DNA of 37,587 nt from Zetaproteobacteria bacterium (GCA_021545665.1 JAJRTX010000082.1:1-37587); one strand, 5' to 3'; shown: positions 23,930 through 32,874, counted from the first letter of the stretch. Notes: generated by a model not told the origin, from the sequence alone. Numbers and translations are program-made.

Positions 23930-24070
23930 CCTGGCAAGCGACCTTTCTTTTTTGCCGCCTGTATTTGAAGTATCCGGGGTGCGCAGGATAGCCTGAGGGG
24001 GAAAAAGGGTATACAATTCCGCCATTCATTGATCACAACTGGAATCGGGCTGACGGGGAGAGACAGGGGA

Positions 24071-24517
24071 ATGAATATCCGGACAAGATTGTATAAATGC
24101 TGCGCCACTGGCATCGTACTGGTATTTGTGACCAGCAATGTTGTCGCTCAGGCCATACCCGGGCAGCCTGCCCAGGCTGCTGGTGAAACCAGCAAACAGA
24201 CAAATGATACTTCTCTCGCCCATCAGCCTGGCGCTGTTCAACTGGCTGCAGCAATTGGTATTGTAAAGCCAAAGCCTGTGGAGAAACCTGAGGTTGCTAC
24301 GCCTGAAGAGCCACCAGTACAGCAGACCCCGCCGCCCGCTGTCGTAGAGGAGCCCATCGCCGTAGAGCAAACCCAGGAAGAGGCACCGCAGACAGCCACC
24401 AAGGGTGTATCAAAAGTTGCAATCGGTATTGGCGTTGGTCTTGCTGCCCTCCTGGCCGCAGTGGCCGGTGGTGGTGGCGGTGGTGGCTCAACCCCCCCTT
24501 CTCATAGTACACCCTGA
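24071..24517 (+). CDS. Small secreted or membrane-tethered Gly-rich protein (YjbE/GfcA-like position)
   Basis: 148 residues from ATG 24071, with GGAG about ten bases upstream; an upstream ATG at 24029 would spoil the signal peptide. It has a signal peptide (core CCATGIVLVFVTSNVVAQA). A Pro/Glu/Val-rich middle follows (PVEKPEVATPEEPPVQQ), then a hydrophobic helix VAIGIGVGLAALLAAVAGG running into a polyglycine tract and SHSTP end. In yjbEFGH and gfcABCDE operons the first gene encodes a comparable tiny low-complexity protein ahead of the YjbH-family gene, and here a YjbH gene follows 28 nt later. Similarity is in design, not clear homology. Low-complexity composition makes family assignment unreliable. 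Confidence 0.65.
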   Translation: MNIRTRLYKCCATGIVLVFVTSNVVAQAIPGQPAQAAGETSKQTNDTSLAHQPGAVQLAAAIGIVKPKPVEKPEVATPEEPPVQQTPPPAVVEEPIAVEQTQEEAPQTATKGVSKVAIGIGVGLAALLAAVAGGGGGGGSTPPSHSTP

Positions 24518-24545
24518 TCAAAAATCTACAGCAGTCTGCTGAGAA

Positions 24546-26675
24546 TTGGCCACATGGTGCGGTAGAAAACTGTCAGTATTACTCGTCCTGACGGGTGTGC
24601 TGATCTTCTCTCCTTTTCAATATCTCATGGCCCAGGTCTCCAGCACCGGCCAGACCGGGCTGATCAATATGCCCGATGCCAGAATCGCTGCTGAAGGCAC
24701 GCTGCGTTTCGGTGCCAGTTATAACGATCCTTATACCACGCTATGGAGCAGTATCGCGTTTTTCTCGCGCGTGGAGTTGTCGGCACGTTATACCATTATT
24801 GACGATGCCCCGGCCTTCCAGAATAACCCGGATGCTGATTTTGGGTCCTATAAGGACAAGGCATTTGATGCCAAATTAATGTTGCTGCGGGAATCGCGGT
24901 TTTTCCCGGAAGTTACGGTGGGTACCCAGGATTTTACCGGCACTCAGGTCTTCGAAGCAGATTTCATAACCCTGAACAAGAAGTTTTTTAATGACTTCGA
25001 CATGACGCTGGGTTATGGCTCAGATCGTATCGATGGCCTGTTTGGTGGTTTGCGCTACAATCCTGCCTGGCATAGAAATCTGGGGCTGGTGCTGGAATAT
25101 GATGCCTATGACTATCAGGCTGATATCTCATCACGAGAAACCGGTGCTGATAAAAAAGACGGCGGCATGACTTATGGGCTTGAATACAAGCTGGGCTGGT
25201 TTGGTACGCAGGTTTCCTATAACAGTGGTGATGTAGGCGGTAATCTGTTTGTCTCCATCCCTTTGAATCGAAAGGAATATATCCCCAAGCTCGATGAGCC
25301 GGCGCCTTTTAGTCGGCAAAGGGAGCAGCAGTCCCTCGACGCATGGCGTAACGATTCTCGCTATGCCGGCGTCATGCTTCGGGACCTGGAGGCGCAGGGT
25401 TACAAGAATGTCCGGGTTGAAATTAGCCACAATGTGATCGATGTCAGCCTGACTCACCCGCGCATATTCCTGATGGGGCGGGCAGTTGGGCGAGCAGCCC
25501 GTACGGTCCTGTTAGCGGGGCCTGCTGATATGGATACGATCAATATCACCTACACGCGCAACGACCTGGCACTGTTGACCTACCGTTTCAGTGATCTCCA
25601 GCTATTGAGAGATTACTTCAAGGGTGTCGCTTCAGATGAACAACTGAACAAGTCTGTCGAGATTGCCTATGCATCTCCCGGGTATACCGGGAGAAAACCT
25701 GGTGAGAGGGTGACGGTCGATGACGATCAACACCAGCAGGAAGTAACAACTTTACAGACAGCGGAAGACAATGAAGGTCATTTGCTCGGGTTTAAATGGG
25801 AAGACCGGAAATTGTCCAGTCTGCATGTGGTGCCATTCAATGCGCGCCTGTTTGTAAATGATCCCAGTGGTGCCTTTCATTATGACATTTACGCCCTGGC
25901 CCAGTACCGCAAACACTTCGGACGGGGTTTTTTCCTGGATAGCGGGGCCCGTTTTACCCTGTTTGAAGATGTCAGCAAGGTCAAGCAGAAGTCCAATAGT
26001 GAGCTGCCTCATGTACGTTCGGATGTCGCTGACTACTTGCAGGGAGATCGCCTGAGAATGGATAAGCTATTGTTAAACAAGTACAGCCTGCTGGGTGAAC
26101 GCATCTACAGCCGGGTATCTACCGGGTATTATGAGGAAATGTTTGGTGGTGCCGGGGGGCAGCTTTTGTATTTGCCGCAGACGGGGGACTGGGCAGTGGA
26201 TCTGACAGTCGACTGGCTCAGGCAGCGCTCGGCAAGCGATAGTTTCGCGTTCAGGGATTATACCGTCGTGACAGCCCTGGGCGCACTGCATTATCGTCTG
26301 CCGACACTGGGCCTGACAGCGACTGCGAGGGCGGGACGTTTCCTGGCCAAAGACAAAGGGGTGCGTTTTGAACTAAAACGCCGTTTTCGTTCCGGTGTAG
26401 AGCTTGGGGCCTGGTATACCGTTACGGATGGTGACGATAGCACGCCCCCGGGAAGTCCGGGAGACCCTTATTATGATAAAGGGATCTATATGCTGGTCTA
26501 CCTGAATGCCATGCTGACCAAAGACACTCAGGCCTTCGCCAGCATGTCTATTTCACCCTGGACCCGGGATGTGGGGCAGATGGTGGCTTCCCCCGGAGAT
26601 CTGTACAACCTGCTGGAGCGTCCGCTGATGCTGGATAGTAGCGAGATTTCACCAATGACGGATTTCGGAAAATAG
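24546..26675 (+). CDS. YjbH-family outer-membrane exopolysaccharide protein
   Basis: 709 residues from TTG 24546; no ATG precedes the signal peptide (core LSVLLVLTGVLIFSPF, cleavage near MAQ, ~29), so TTG is the likeliest start. The mature protein opens STGQTGLINMPDARIAAEGT, the hallmark of the YjbH/GfcD (PF06082) family. Regularly spaced amphipathic beta strands run to the C-terminus. Other landmarks are FGASYNDPY, ELSARYTII, YGSDRIDGLFGGLRYNP and GLEYKLGWFGTQVSYN. Members are outer-membrane barrels required for exopolysaccharide or capsule secretion, for example group 4 capsule GfcD and Vibrio WbfD. It sits in a compact plus-strand run with the Gly-rich protein and the multi-SLBB protein. 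Confidence 0.92.
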   Translation: MATWCGRKLSVLLVLTGVLIFSPFQYLMAQVSSTGQTGLINMPDARIAAEGTLRFGASYNDPYTTLWSSIAFFSRVELSARYTIIDDAPAFQNNPDADFGSYKDKAFDAKLMLLRESRFFPEVTVGTQDFTGTQVFEADFITLNKKFFNDFDMTLGYGSDRIDGLFGGLRYNPAWHRNLGLVLEYDAYDYQADISSRETGADKKDGGMTYGLEYKLGWFGTQVSYNSGDVGGNLFVSIPLNRKEYIPKLDEPAPFSRQREQQSLDAWRNDSRYAGVMLRDLEAQGYKNVRVEISHNVIDVSLTHPRIFLMGRAVGRAARTVLLAGPADMDTINITYTRNDLALLTYRFSDLQLLRDYFKGVASDEQLNKSVEIAYASPGYTGRKPGERVTVDDDQHQQEVTTLQTAEDNEGHLLGFKWEDRKLSSLHVVPFNARLFVNDPSGAFHYDIYALAQYRKHFGRGFFLDSGARFTLFEDVSKVKQKSNSELPHVRSDVADYLQGDRLRMDKLLLNKYSLLGERIYSRVSTGYYEEMFGGAGGQLLYLPQTGDWAVDLTVDWLRQRSASDSFAFRDYTVVTALGALHYRLPTLGLTATARAGRFLAKDKGVRFELKRRFRSGVELGAWYTVTDGDDSTPPGSPGDPYYDKGIYMLVYLNAMLTKDTQAFASMSISPWTRDVGQMVASPGDLYNLLERPLMLDSSEISPMTDFGK

Positions 26676-26799
26676 CCATTTGCAGGCCAGCTGATCATCC
26701 GCTTTTTGCCCCGATGTGGTATTCTCATGTGCCGTATTTTTTGAGGAACGGCCGCACATATTTCTGTCAATCGCATTGACTGTTTGATGTCTGAACCGT

Positions 26800-29490
26800 A
26801 TGAATATGCCTGACTTAGCAAATAAATGGAGACTGGTAACAGCGTTTGCAGCCCTGTTGTGGTTTGCCTGTGGCGTAGCTGCAGCCGAGATTGACCCCCT
26901 GTTACTCCAGCAGTTGCAGAAAACGCAGGGTTTTCCCGGTCAGGTCAGCAGCATGACCATGGGTGAGCAGGTGATGGATCGTGACAATCCTGAATCCCTG
27001 TCGCCGTTTGAGGATCGCATGACACGGCGAGACCAAGTTGCTCCATTTGCTTCAGATATTCCCGAAATACCCCGCATCACTGGTGGTGAGACAATCCTGC
27101 TGAGGTTCACTGTGAAAGCAGCAGAAGATGAATTGGTTGAAACAGATGAAAAGCGTGATGTGCGTATCCCCGAGCGTACCCTGTTTGTGCTGGACAACGG
27201 CGGTGGATTGACGCTCAACAATATTGGCAGGATTGTGCTGACGGGCCTCAGCGAGGAGGAGGCTGAGGAGCGTATCGAGGCCGAGCCGGCTCTTGCCGGC
27301 TTGCAGGTTACCCTCAAGATACTGCCTGTAGAGCATGAACTAAAGCCTTTCGGCTATGACCTGTTCTCCGGTGAGCAGGAGGCCTTCAAATCTGTTTCTG
27401 ATATCCCGATCCCTGACAATTATGTCCTGGGACCCGGTGATGTCGTGTTGCTGCAGCTGTTTGGCAAGGAAAACGTCGAGTATGAGCTACAGGTCACCCG
27501 CAATGGCATGCTGTTGCTCCCCAGCATTGGCCCCGTCCCGGTGGCTGGCCTGACGTTCCCCCGGCTCCAGCAGGAAATCCGCAACCGTGTCTCAACCCAG
27601 TTGATCGGTATCAAGGCCTCGGTCACCATGGGCAAGCTGCGTTCTATCCGGGTTTTTGCCCTGGGTGATGTGGAGCGGCCGGGCTCCTATGTGGTGAGTG
27701 GACTTTCCACCATGACCAATGCCCTGTTTGCCAGTGGCGGGGTCAAGCCGATTGGCAGCTTGCGTAACATCGAACTCAAGCGCAATGGCAGAACAGTATC
27801 GCAGCTGGATCTCTATGATCTGCTGCTGAAGGGTGATATCAGCAACAATATGCGGTTGCTACCGGGCGACGTAATATTCATCCCGCCGGTTGGCAAGACT
27901 GTCACGGTGACCGGGCAGGTGCGGCGTCCGGCCATCTATGAACTTAAAAAAGAAAGAACAGTGACAGATCTGATCGCTATGGCAGGGGGCTATTCCCCGG
28001 GTGCCATGCTCCAGGAAACCCGTATCGAGCGTTTTTCCAGTGCCGGCGTGCGCACTATGCTGGAGATTGATCTGAGCCAGCCCGGGGGGCGGGAGATGGC
28101 AGTGCAGGATGGTGATATTGTCACTGTGCCATCGGTATCAGAGCGACTGGAAAACGTTATCAGCCTGTTCGGTCATGTGCAACGCCCGGGAATCAGACAG
28201 TGGATGAGAGGGGTGCGCATGACCGATCTGATTCCTTCCATACGCGCATTGCTGCCTGGTGCAGATACCCGCTATGTGATTATCAAGCGGGAAAATCCTC
28301 ATGATCGCAGGATAGAGCTGTTATCCACTGATCTGGTAATGGCCCTGGCAGAAAAAGGCGCAGAGGCGGATACGTTGTTGCAGCCAGGCGACGAGGTTTA
28401 TGTGTTCGATAATCATAGCGACCGCAGCACGATTATCGATCCGATACTGGAGATGATGCGTTTTCAGGCCCGACCTGGCAGTTTGTACAAGGAGGCGGTG
28501 ATCAATGGCATGGTACATCACCCCGGGCGCTACCCTGTCTCCACGGGTATGAAGGTCAGTACCTTGCTGAAAGCGGCCGGTGGCCTGACCGACAATGCCT
28601 ATATCCTGAAGGCGGAATTGACCCGCTTTGTGGTCGAGGATGGAGAACGCAGGGTACAGCAGCGCAAGGAGGTTGATATCAGCGCCGTGATCAAGGGTGA
28701 GGAAGGGAGCGATATTGAGATAAAACCCTATGATCAGCTGGTGGTTCGGCGTATACCCGACTGGGTTGATCAGGGCGATTTCATGATTACAGGGGAAGTA
28801 AGATTTCCAGGCAACTACCCTATTGAGCGGGGTGAAAAACTCAGTGAACTCCTCAAGCGAGCTGGTGGTTTGACTGCTGATGCCTATTCCAGAGGGGCGG
28901 TTTTTGTGCGTGAGTCAGTACGCTTGCGTGAACAGAATCAGATAGAAACCCTTGCCGCACGTCTGGAACAGGATCTGGCAGCCATGAGTGTGGAGGGGCG
29001 GGATTTTGGCAAGGAGAAGGACAAGGCACTCATGGAAGGGCAGGTGCTGCTTGAGCAGATGCGGGGGGCAAAGGCCCTGGGCCGCATGGTCATCAAGCTG
29101 GATGCGATCCTGGATGACCCGGAGGCGCATAATATTACCCTTCAACCGGGAGACAAGCTGTACATACCCCCGCAATATGAAGATGTCGTCGTGATGGGTG
29201 AAATTTATCACCCCACATCACATCTATATAACAAGAAATTCGATGTGAAGGACTATATTCGTCTGAGTGGTGGTGTTAACGAGAAGGGGAATAAAAAGGC
29301 CATCTATGTTGTCCATGTAGATGGTGCTGTGCAGCAAAGTAAAAATGTCAGGATTGGCCCGGGAGATGTTATTGTCGTACCCTACAAGCTGGACCGCATC
29401 AGTACCCACCAGTTGGTGGTCGATGTCAGCCAGATACTCTACCAATTGGCGCTTACTGCAGCCAGTCTGAAGGTGATCAATGTATTCTAG
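26800..29490 (+). CDS. Large multi-SLBB polysaccharide export protein (Wza-class, WbfF/OtnA-like)
   Basis: 896 residues with a signal peptide (to ~29, CGVAAAE; no lipobox). The Poly_export domain (~205-285) has NYVLGPGDVVLLQLFG and RNGMLLLPSIGPVPVAGLTF. Six SLBB-type repeats follow, each with a G-x-V-x-x-P-like turn then an AGG-type loop. They start near residues 284 (ALGDVERPGSY), 368 (VTGQVRRPAIY), 454 (LFGHVQRPG), 567 (INGMVHHPGRY), 661 (ITGEVRFPGNY) and 796 (VMGEIYHP). A probable coiled coil lies at ~707-765 between repeats five and six. Wza has far fewer SLBB repeats and is less than half this size; the architecture matches Vibrio WbfF/OtnA. It should form a long periplasmic channel linking the inner-membrane synthesis machinery to the outer membrane. 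A Wzz gene follows after 14 nt, as in otnA-otnB. Confidence 0.92.
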   Translation: MNMPDLANKWRLVTAFAALLWFACGVAAAEIDPLLLQQLQKTQGFPGQVSSMTMGEQVMDRDNPESLSPFEDRMTRRDQVAPFASDIPEIPRITGGETILLRFTVKAAEDELVETDEKRDVRIPERTLFVLDNGGGLTLNNIGRIVLTGLSEEEAEERIEAEPALAGLQVTLKILPVEHELKPFGYDLFSGEQEAFKSVSDIPIPDNYVLGPGDVVLLQLFGKENVEYELQVTRNGMLLLPSIGPVPVAGLTFPRLQQEIRNRVSTQLIGIKASVTMGKLRSIRVFALGDVERPGSYVVSGLSTMTNALFASGGVKPIGSLRNIELKRNGRTVSQLDLYDLLLKGDISNNMRLLPGDVIFIPPVGKTVTVTGQVRRPAIYELKKERTVTDLIAMAGGYSPGAMLQETRIERFSSAGVRTMLEIDLSQPGGREMAVQDGDIVTVPSVSERLENVISLFGHVQRPGIRQWMRGVRMTDLIPSIRALLPGADTRYVIIKRENPHDRRIELLSTDLVMALAEKGAEADTLLQPGDEVYVFDNHSDRSTIIDPILEMMRFQARPGSLYKEAVINGMVHHPGRYPVSTGMKVSTLLKAAGGLTDNAYILKAELTRFVVEDGERRVQQRKEVDISAVIKGEEGSDIEIKPYDQLVVRRIPDWVDQGDFMITGEVRFPGNYPIERGEKLSELLKRAGGLTADAYSRGAVFVRESVRLREQNQIETLAARLEQDLAAMSVEGRDFGKEKDKALMEGQVLLEQMRGAKALGRMVIKLDAILDDPEAHNITLQPGDKLYIPPQYEDVVVMGEIYHPTSHLYNKKFDVKDYIRLSGGVNEKGNKKAIYVVHVDGAVQQSKNVRIGPGDVIVVPYKLDRISTHQLVVDVSQILYQLALTAASLKVINVF

Positions 29491-29504
29491 ACGGGTATAC
29501 CGCA

Positions 29505-30554
29505 GTGAAACGATCACTCTATAAAATCGGGGAGGCGCGCGCCAGGAATGCTGAAACGGGCCGGCAGGACAGGATGCGCCCGGATGAACCCGGGGAACCG
29601 GAGCGACGGCCTGAGCAGCAGATACCCCCCCCGGCAGCTATGCCCCCCGTCTATCATTATTACCCCGACGATGAAATCGATCTTGTCGAGTACTGGCAGG
29701 TCTTGCTCAAGTATAAAAGGCTCATCCTGTTGCTGACACTGGCCAGCACCTTGCTGGCCCTGGCGGCTGCATTTCTGATGACGCCGGTCTATCGGGCCGA
29801 GGTCCTACTGGCGCCGGTCTCCCATGATAAAGATGACGGAAAACTGTCTTCACTTGGGGCTGGCCAATTCGGCGAATTGCTGGCGCGTAGCGGTATACCG
29901 ATGGGTTCCGGGGGAAACCAGGTTGCACGGCATATCGCCACCCTGCGTTCGCGCTCACTGACCACGACCTTTATTGAGGCAGAGAACCTGATGCCCATAC
30001 TGTTCCCTGAAACCCGGAAAGCTGATGGGGAAGAAGAGCAAGGCTGGTTTAATCTCTTCAGTTATAAAGAGCCAACCCTGTGGGATGCCTATAACCTATT
30101 TGATAAAGAAATACGCTCCATTGACCTCGACCGATCAACAAGTCTGTTGACCCTGACTATCGAGTGGCAGGACCCGGAACTGACCACGGCATGGGCGAAC
30201 AGCCTTGTTAAGCGGGTAAACAATCAGCTCAGTAGTCAGGCTATCGAGGAGGCCAGGACCAGGATCAGTTACCTGGAGAAACAGCTTCTGGCAACCAGTT
30301 CTGTGGAGGTGCAGCAGGCCATTTACCGCCTGATTGAGACAGAAACCAAGGAAATCATGCTGGCGAGTGTTCAGGACGAGTATGCCTTCAAGGTGATTGA
30401 TCCAGCTGTGGTGCCCCAGGAGCCTTTTAAACCACGCCGCATGCTAATTGTTGTGCTCGGTCTGCTGTTTGGGTTAATTGCCGCCTTGTTCATTTCGTTT
30501 TTTCACAGTGCGATCACTAGGCATAAAACAAAGCAGCCGGTGGAAATCCAGTAG
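29505..30554 (+). CDS. wzz: Chain-length determinant protein (Wzz family)
   Basis: 349 residues if started at GTG 29505; ATG 29574, with an AGGA just upstream, is an alternative, and the first ~50 residues are Arg/Pro-rich and unconserved. The Wzz core begins EIDLVEYWQVLLKYKRLILL. It has a first transmembrane helix at ~72-92 and MTPVYRAEVLLAPV after it. A long periplasmic helical part includes ARTRISYLEKQLLA. The terminal Pro-rich signature PAVVPQEPFKPRRMLIVVLG runs into a second helix (~313-335). It controls the number of repeat units added by a Wzy polymerase. No tyrosine-kinase domain is fused and none is encoded nearby. Last gene of the export operon, followed by a strong terminator. Confidence 0.93.
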   Translation: MKRSLYKIGEARARNAETGRQDRMRPDEPGEPERRPEQQIPPPAAMPPVYHYYPDDEIDLVEYWQVLLKYKRLILLLTLASTLLALAAAFLMTPVYRAEVLLAPVSHDKDDGKLSSLGAGQFGELLARSGIPMGSGGNQVARHIATLRSRSLTTTFIEAENLMPILFPETRKADGEEEQGWFNLFSYKEPTLWDAYNLFDKEIRSIDLDRSTSLLTLTIEWQDPELTTAWANSLVKRVNNQLSSQAIEEARTRISYLEKQLLATSSVEVQQAIYRLIETETKEIMLASVQDEYAFKVIDPAVVPQEPFKPRRMLIVVLGLLFGLIAALFISFFHSAITRHKTKQPVEIQ

Positions 30555-30649
30555 AATATTAGCCCTCCCAGTTCGATCCCTGATTGTTGAGATGTATCAT
30601 AACTGCATGATATATATGTATTTAAAGTGTAAATCTTGACTGTGAGAGT

Positions 30650-30690
30650 GGCTGTCAGCCGGTACAGCATTCTGACAGCCTTTTACCGTT
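30650..30690 (+). terminator. Rho-independent terminator after the wzz gene
   Basis: A perfect 9-bp stem GGCTGTCAG/CTGACAGCC with a 13-nt loop is followed by TTTT and, after ACCG, another T-run. It lies about 95 bases after the wzz stop and marks the end of the export operon. The 5' part of the gap 30555-30649 shows nothing else recognisable. Confidence 0.75.
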
Positions 30691-30764
30691 TTTGTCAGGT
30701 ATGGGTCTCAACAGGAGTCAGTCCCGATTAAGTGTCAGCACGAACACCAGTTGACGATCGATGA

Positions 30765-30794
30765 TTGATTGTCAGCGTGATATCGGCTTAAAAT
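30765..30794 (+). promoter_or_regulatory. Candidate promoter of the cytochrome c4 gene
   Basis: TTGATT (30765-30770) and TAAAAT (30789-30794) are 18 bases apart and about 80 bases upstream of the cytochrome start. They lie downstream of the preceding terminator, so a promoter is needed here. Moderate consensus match. Confidence 0.4.
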
Positions 30795-30876
30795 AGGATG
30801 GCTTGTGGTTGCTATGACAATCAGGGTGGGATGTCCCGCCAACAATAGCAGAGAACAAATATAAAAGGGTGCATCT

Positions 30877-31524
30877 ATGATCAAGAAACTATCTGTTTTG
30901 ACAGCAATTTTGGTGGGGTCGGTATTTATATTCAGTAATGCCCAGGCAGCATTTGAAGGGGGAGATGCGGCTGCGGGTGAGGCTAAATCAGCATTATGTG
31001 CTGGTTGCCACGGAGGGGATGGTAACAGCGCGACAGCAGATTTCCCGCGTCTGGCCGGGCAGTATTCAGGTTATATCGTAAAGCAGATCCGGGATTTTCA
31101 GAAGGGGATTCGTGCCAATAACGATACCATGGCAGGCATGGCCGCAACGGTGGCCAGTGTCCAGGATGCCAAGGATATCGCCAGCTATTTCTCCAAGCAG
31201 AAAATGGCCAAGAAGCCCCTGGAGCCGATCAACAAGTCACTGGCTTCCAGGGGCGAAAAAATCTTCAAGGAAGGTGTCCCGCAAAGTGGTGTCTACGGAT
31301 GCATCAACTGTCACGGTCCACGGGGCAAGGGAAAATCAGAAAAGATTACCCAGTTTCCCAGGATCGGCGGTCAGCATCGCGACTATATCATCAAGGAACT
31401 GAAAGATTTCAAATCAGGCCTGCGCGGCAATGATCCTGGTGGCATGATGCAGGATATCGCCAAGCGCCTGAAGGAAGATGAGATCAAGGCCGTGGCTGAA
31501 TACCTGGCGGCACAGCTTCCCTGA
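30877..31524 (+). CDS. Di-haem cytochrome c4
   Basis: 215 residues. A clear Sec signal peptide is present (KKLSVLTAILVGSVFIF, cleavage after AQA, ~24). Two c-type haem sites follow: CAGCH (41-45) and CINCH (142-146). Each is followed by FPRLAGQ or FPRIGGQ and by a Met-rich segment (MAGMAATV, GGMMQDIA) expected to supply the sixth ligand. The two-lobed duplication and ~200-residue length are those of cytochrome c4, a periplasmic electron donor to terminal oxidases. The ATG has AAAGGGTG upstream. It is flanked by terminators on both sides, so it is a monocistronic housekeeping gene bordering the polysaccharide island. Confidence 0.95.
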   Translation: MIKKLSVLTAILVGSVFIFSNAQAAFEGGDAAAGEAKSALCAGCHGGDGNSATADFPRLAGQYSGYIVKQIRDFQKGIRANNDTMAGMAATVASVQDAKDIASYFSKQKMAKKPLEPINKSLASRGEKIFKEGVPQSGVYGCINCHGPRGKGKSEKITQFPRIGGQHRDYIIKELKDFKSGLRGNDPGGMMQDIAKRLKEDEIKAVAEYLAAQLP

Positions 31525-31545
31525 TTTTTACAGCGCTCCTGTATG

Positions 31546-31577
31546 ACGGCCAGCCTGATAACAGGCTGGCCGTTTTT
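31546..31577 (+). terminator. Rho-independent terminator after cytochrome c4
   Basis: A perfect 12-bp stem ACGGCCAGCCTG/CAGGCTGGCCGT with loop ATAA runs into five T residues, 21 bases after the stop codon. Textbook intrinsic terminator. Confidence 0.92.
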
Positions 31578-31630
31578 ATATGTGCTGCCTTGTGCTAATA
31601 AATTACCCCGCAGCGTGCTGCGTAGAAATA

Positions 31631-31690
31631 TTGTTGGCGCTGAGGCACGAAGCCCAACGACTGAACGTCATGCCGTACTTGATACGGCAT
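31631..31690. repeat. Two adjacent short palindromic intergenic repeats
   Basis: The first (31633-31658) pairs GTTGG-c-GCT with AGC-CCAAC around GAGGCACGA. It resembles the widespread proteobacterial repeat built on GGGCTTCGTGCCTCAGC. The second (31670-31690) pairs ATGCCGTA with TACGGCAT around CTTGA, like the common GTCAT-CCG-ACTTGAT-CGG-ATCC repeat. A degenerate CTTCGT-type stretch follows near 31762-31780. They lie between convergent genes, as is usual for REP-like elements. Copy number in this genome is unknown. Confidence 0.55.
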
Positions 31691-31799
31691 CCATCTCGTC
31701 GGGGTGACAATACGAGCAGCCAGCTGCAGGGAATCATACCCCCAGAGATTAAATTCCACCTTCGTACTCTTCGTGAACCTCGGCGTGAATGATAAGCAA

Positions 31800-32864
31800 T
31801 TATTCTGTTGAAGGAGAGCTGGAGCCAGGAAAGGCAACCAGGTGATCAGCCGCAATGCGGATGCCCACTGTTTCGCCGATCGTATGATGATAGTGGCTGG
31901 GAAACAGGGAAAGAACCTTGCTGCCTGTGGTGAGTTGCAGCGTATACAATATTTCAGCGCCCTTGAATGCCTTCTGGATGATCTCTCCGCGCAGGTTGCT
32001 CTGTGGGTCGGGTAAAATATCATCGGGACGTAACAGGATATCCACCTCGCTACCCGGGGGCCAGGGATAGGCGCGGTCACCCTGGATGATGCCGATTTCG
32101 GTTTTGACCGTATCTGATGTAATCAGCGTGCCTTTCAGGAATACACCCTGGCCGATAAAGTCCGCAATGAAGCGATTGGCGGGTTCGTGGTAAATGTTGA
32201 ACGGGGTGTCCCATTGCAGGATTTTCCCTCCATTCATGATGCCGACCTGATCGCCCAGCGCAAAGGCCTCATGCTGGTCATGGGTGACCAGCAGAGTGGT
32301 AATTCCTCGCTCCTTGAGCAGATCGCGGATTTCCACACCCAGGCGCTCACGCAGGTCGATATCCAGGTTGGAAAACGGTTCGTCTAGCAGCACCATGGTG
32401 GGCTGAGCAGCCAGTGCACGCGCCAGGGCAATTCTCTGTTGCTGGCCGCCTGACAGTTCATGAGGATAGCGCTTGCCAAACTCGCTCATCCCGACCGTTT
32501 CCAGCAATTGAGCCGCGATAGTCGTTTTCTCACGGCGTGATTTGCCGCGTATACCGAAGCAAATATTCTCGTTCACATCCATATGAGGGAAAAGTGCGTA
32601 GTCCTGGAATACCATACCCAGGTGGCGCTTGTGGGGTGGCATCATGAAGCCCTGACGTGAAAGGGTCTTGTTGTTTAAAAGGATTTCCCCTTTGATGACT
32701 GGCTCAAATCCTGCGATGGCGCGTAGCACTGTCGTCTTCCCGCATCCACTGGGGCCGAGCAGACAGGCGATATTCCCCTTGTTGACATGGAATGTAAGGT
32801 CATTGACGATGACCTGCCGTTGATACCGGCACTCGATATCCTTGATGTCGAGAAGCGTTTCCAT
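31800..32864 (-). CDS. ABC transporter ATP-binding protein (FbpC/PotA-type, CUT1-like with TOBE domain)
   Basis: 354 residues. Walker A GPSGCGKTT (37-45), Q-loop Gln87, signature LSGGQ (137-141), Walker B VLLDEP with Glu162, and H-loop His195 are all intact, so it should hydrolyse ATP. The C-terminal ~120 residues form a TOBE-type regulatory domain (ILLRPDDILPDP). The closest family type is iron(III)/sulfate/polyamine importer ATPases, and the FVNRFIADFIGQG-like linker NRFIADFIGQG favours FbpC. No permease or binding protein is adjacent. It begins 10 nt after argF and is probably the last gene of argD-argF-ATPase. Substrate cannot be assigned. Confidence 0.88.
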   Translation of the reverse strand: METLLDIKDIECRYQRQVIVNDLTFHVNKGNIACLLGPSGCGKTTVLRAIAGFEPVIKGEILLNNKTLSRQGFMMPPHKRHLGMVFQDYALFPHMDVNENICFGIRGKSRREKTTIAAQLLETVGMSEFGKRYPHELSGGQQQRIALARALAAQPTMVLLDEPFSNLDIDLRERLGVEIRDLLKERGITTLLVTHDQHEAFALGDQVGIMNGGKILQWDTPFNIYHEPANRFIADFIGQGVFLKGTLITSDTVKTEIGIIQGDRAYPWPPGSEVDILLRPDDILPDPQSNLRGEIIQKAFKGAEILYTLQLTTGSKVLSLFPSHYHHTIGETVGIRIAADHLVAFPGSSSPSTE

Positions 32865-32874
32865 AGATGCCTGC

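Noticed and set aside
24029..24070. Upstream ATG 24029 as start of the Gly-rich protein
   Set aside because: It would add 14 residues before a well-formed signal peptide; ATG 24071 has a usable ribosome-binding site.
29548..29736. Frame starting at ATG 29548 behind GGGGAGG
   Set aside because: It lies inside and out of frame with the Wzz gene and has no family resemblance; the good ribosome-binding-like sequence appears coincidental.
30560..30590. GTTCGATCC stretch resembling a tRNA T-loop
   Set aside because: The flanking bases do not form a 5-bp T-stem and no acceptor, D or anticodon arms are present nearby.
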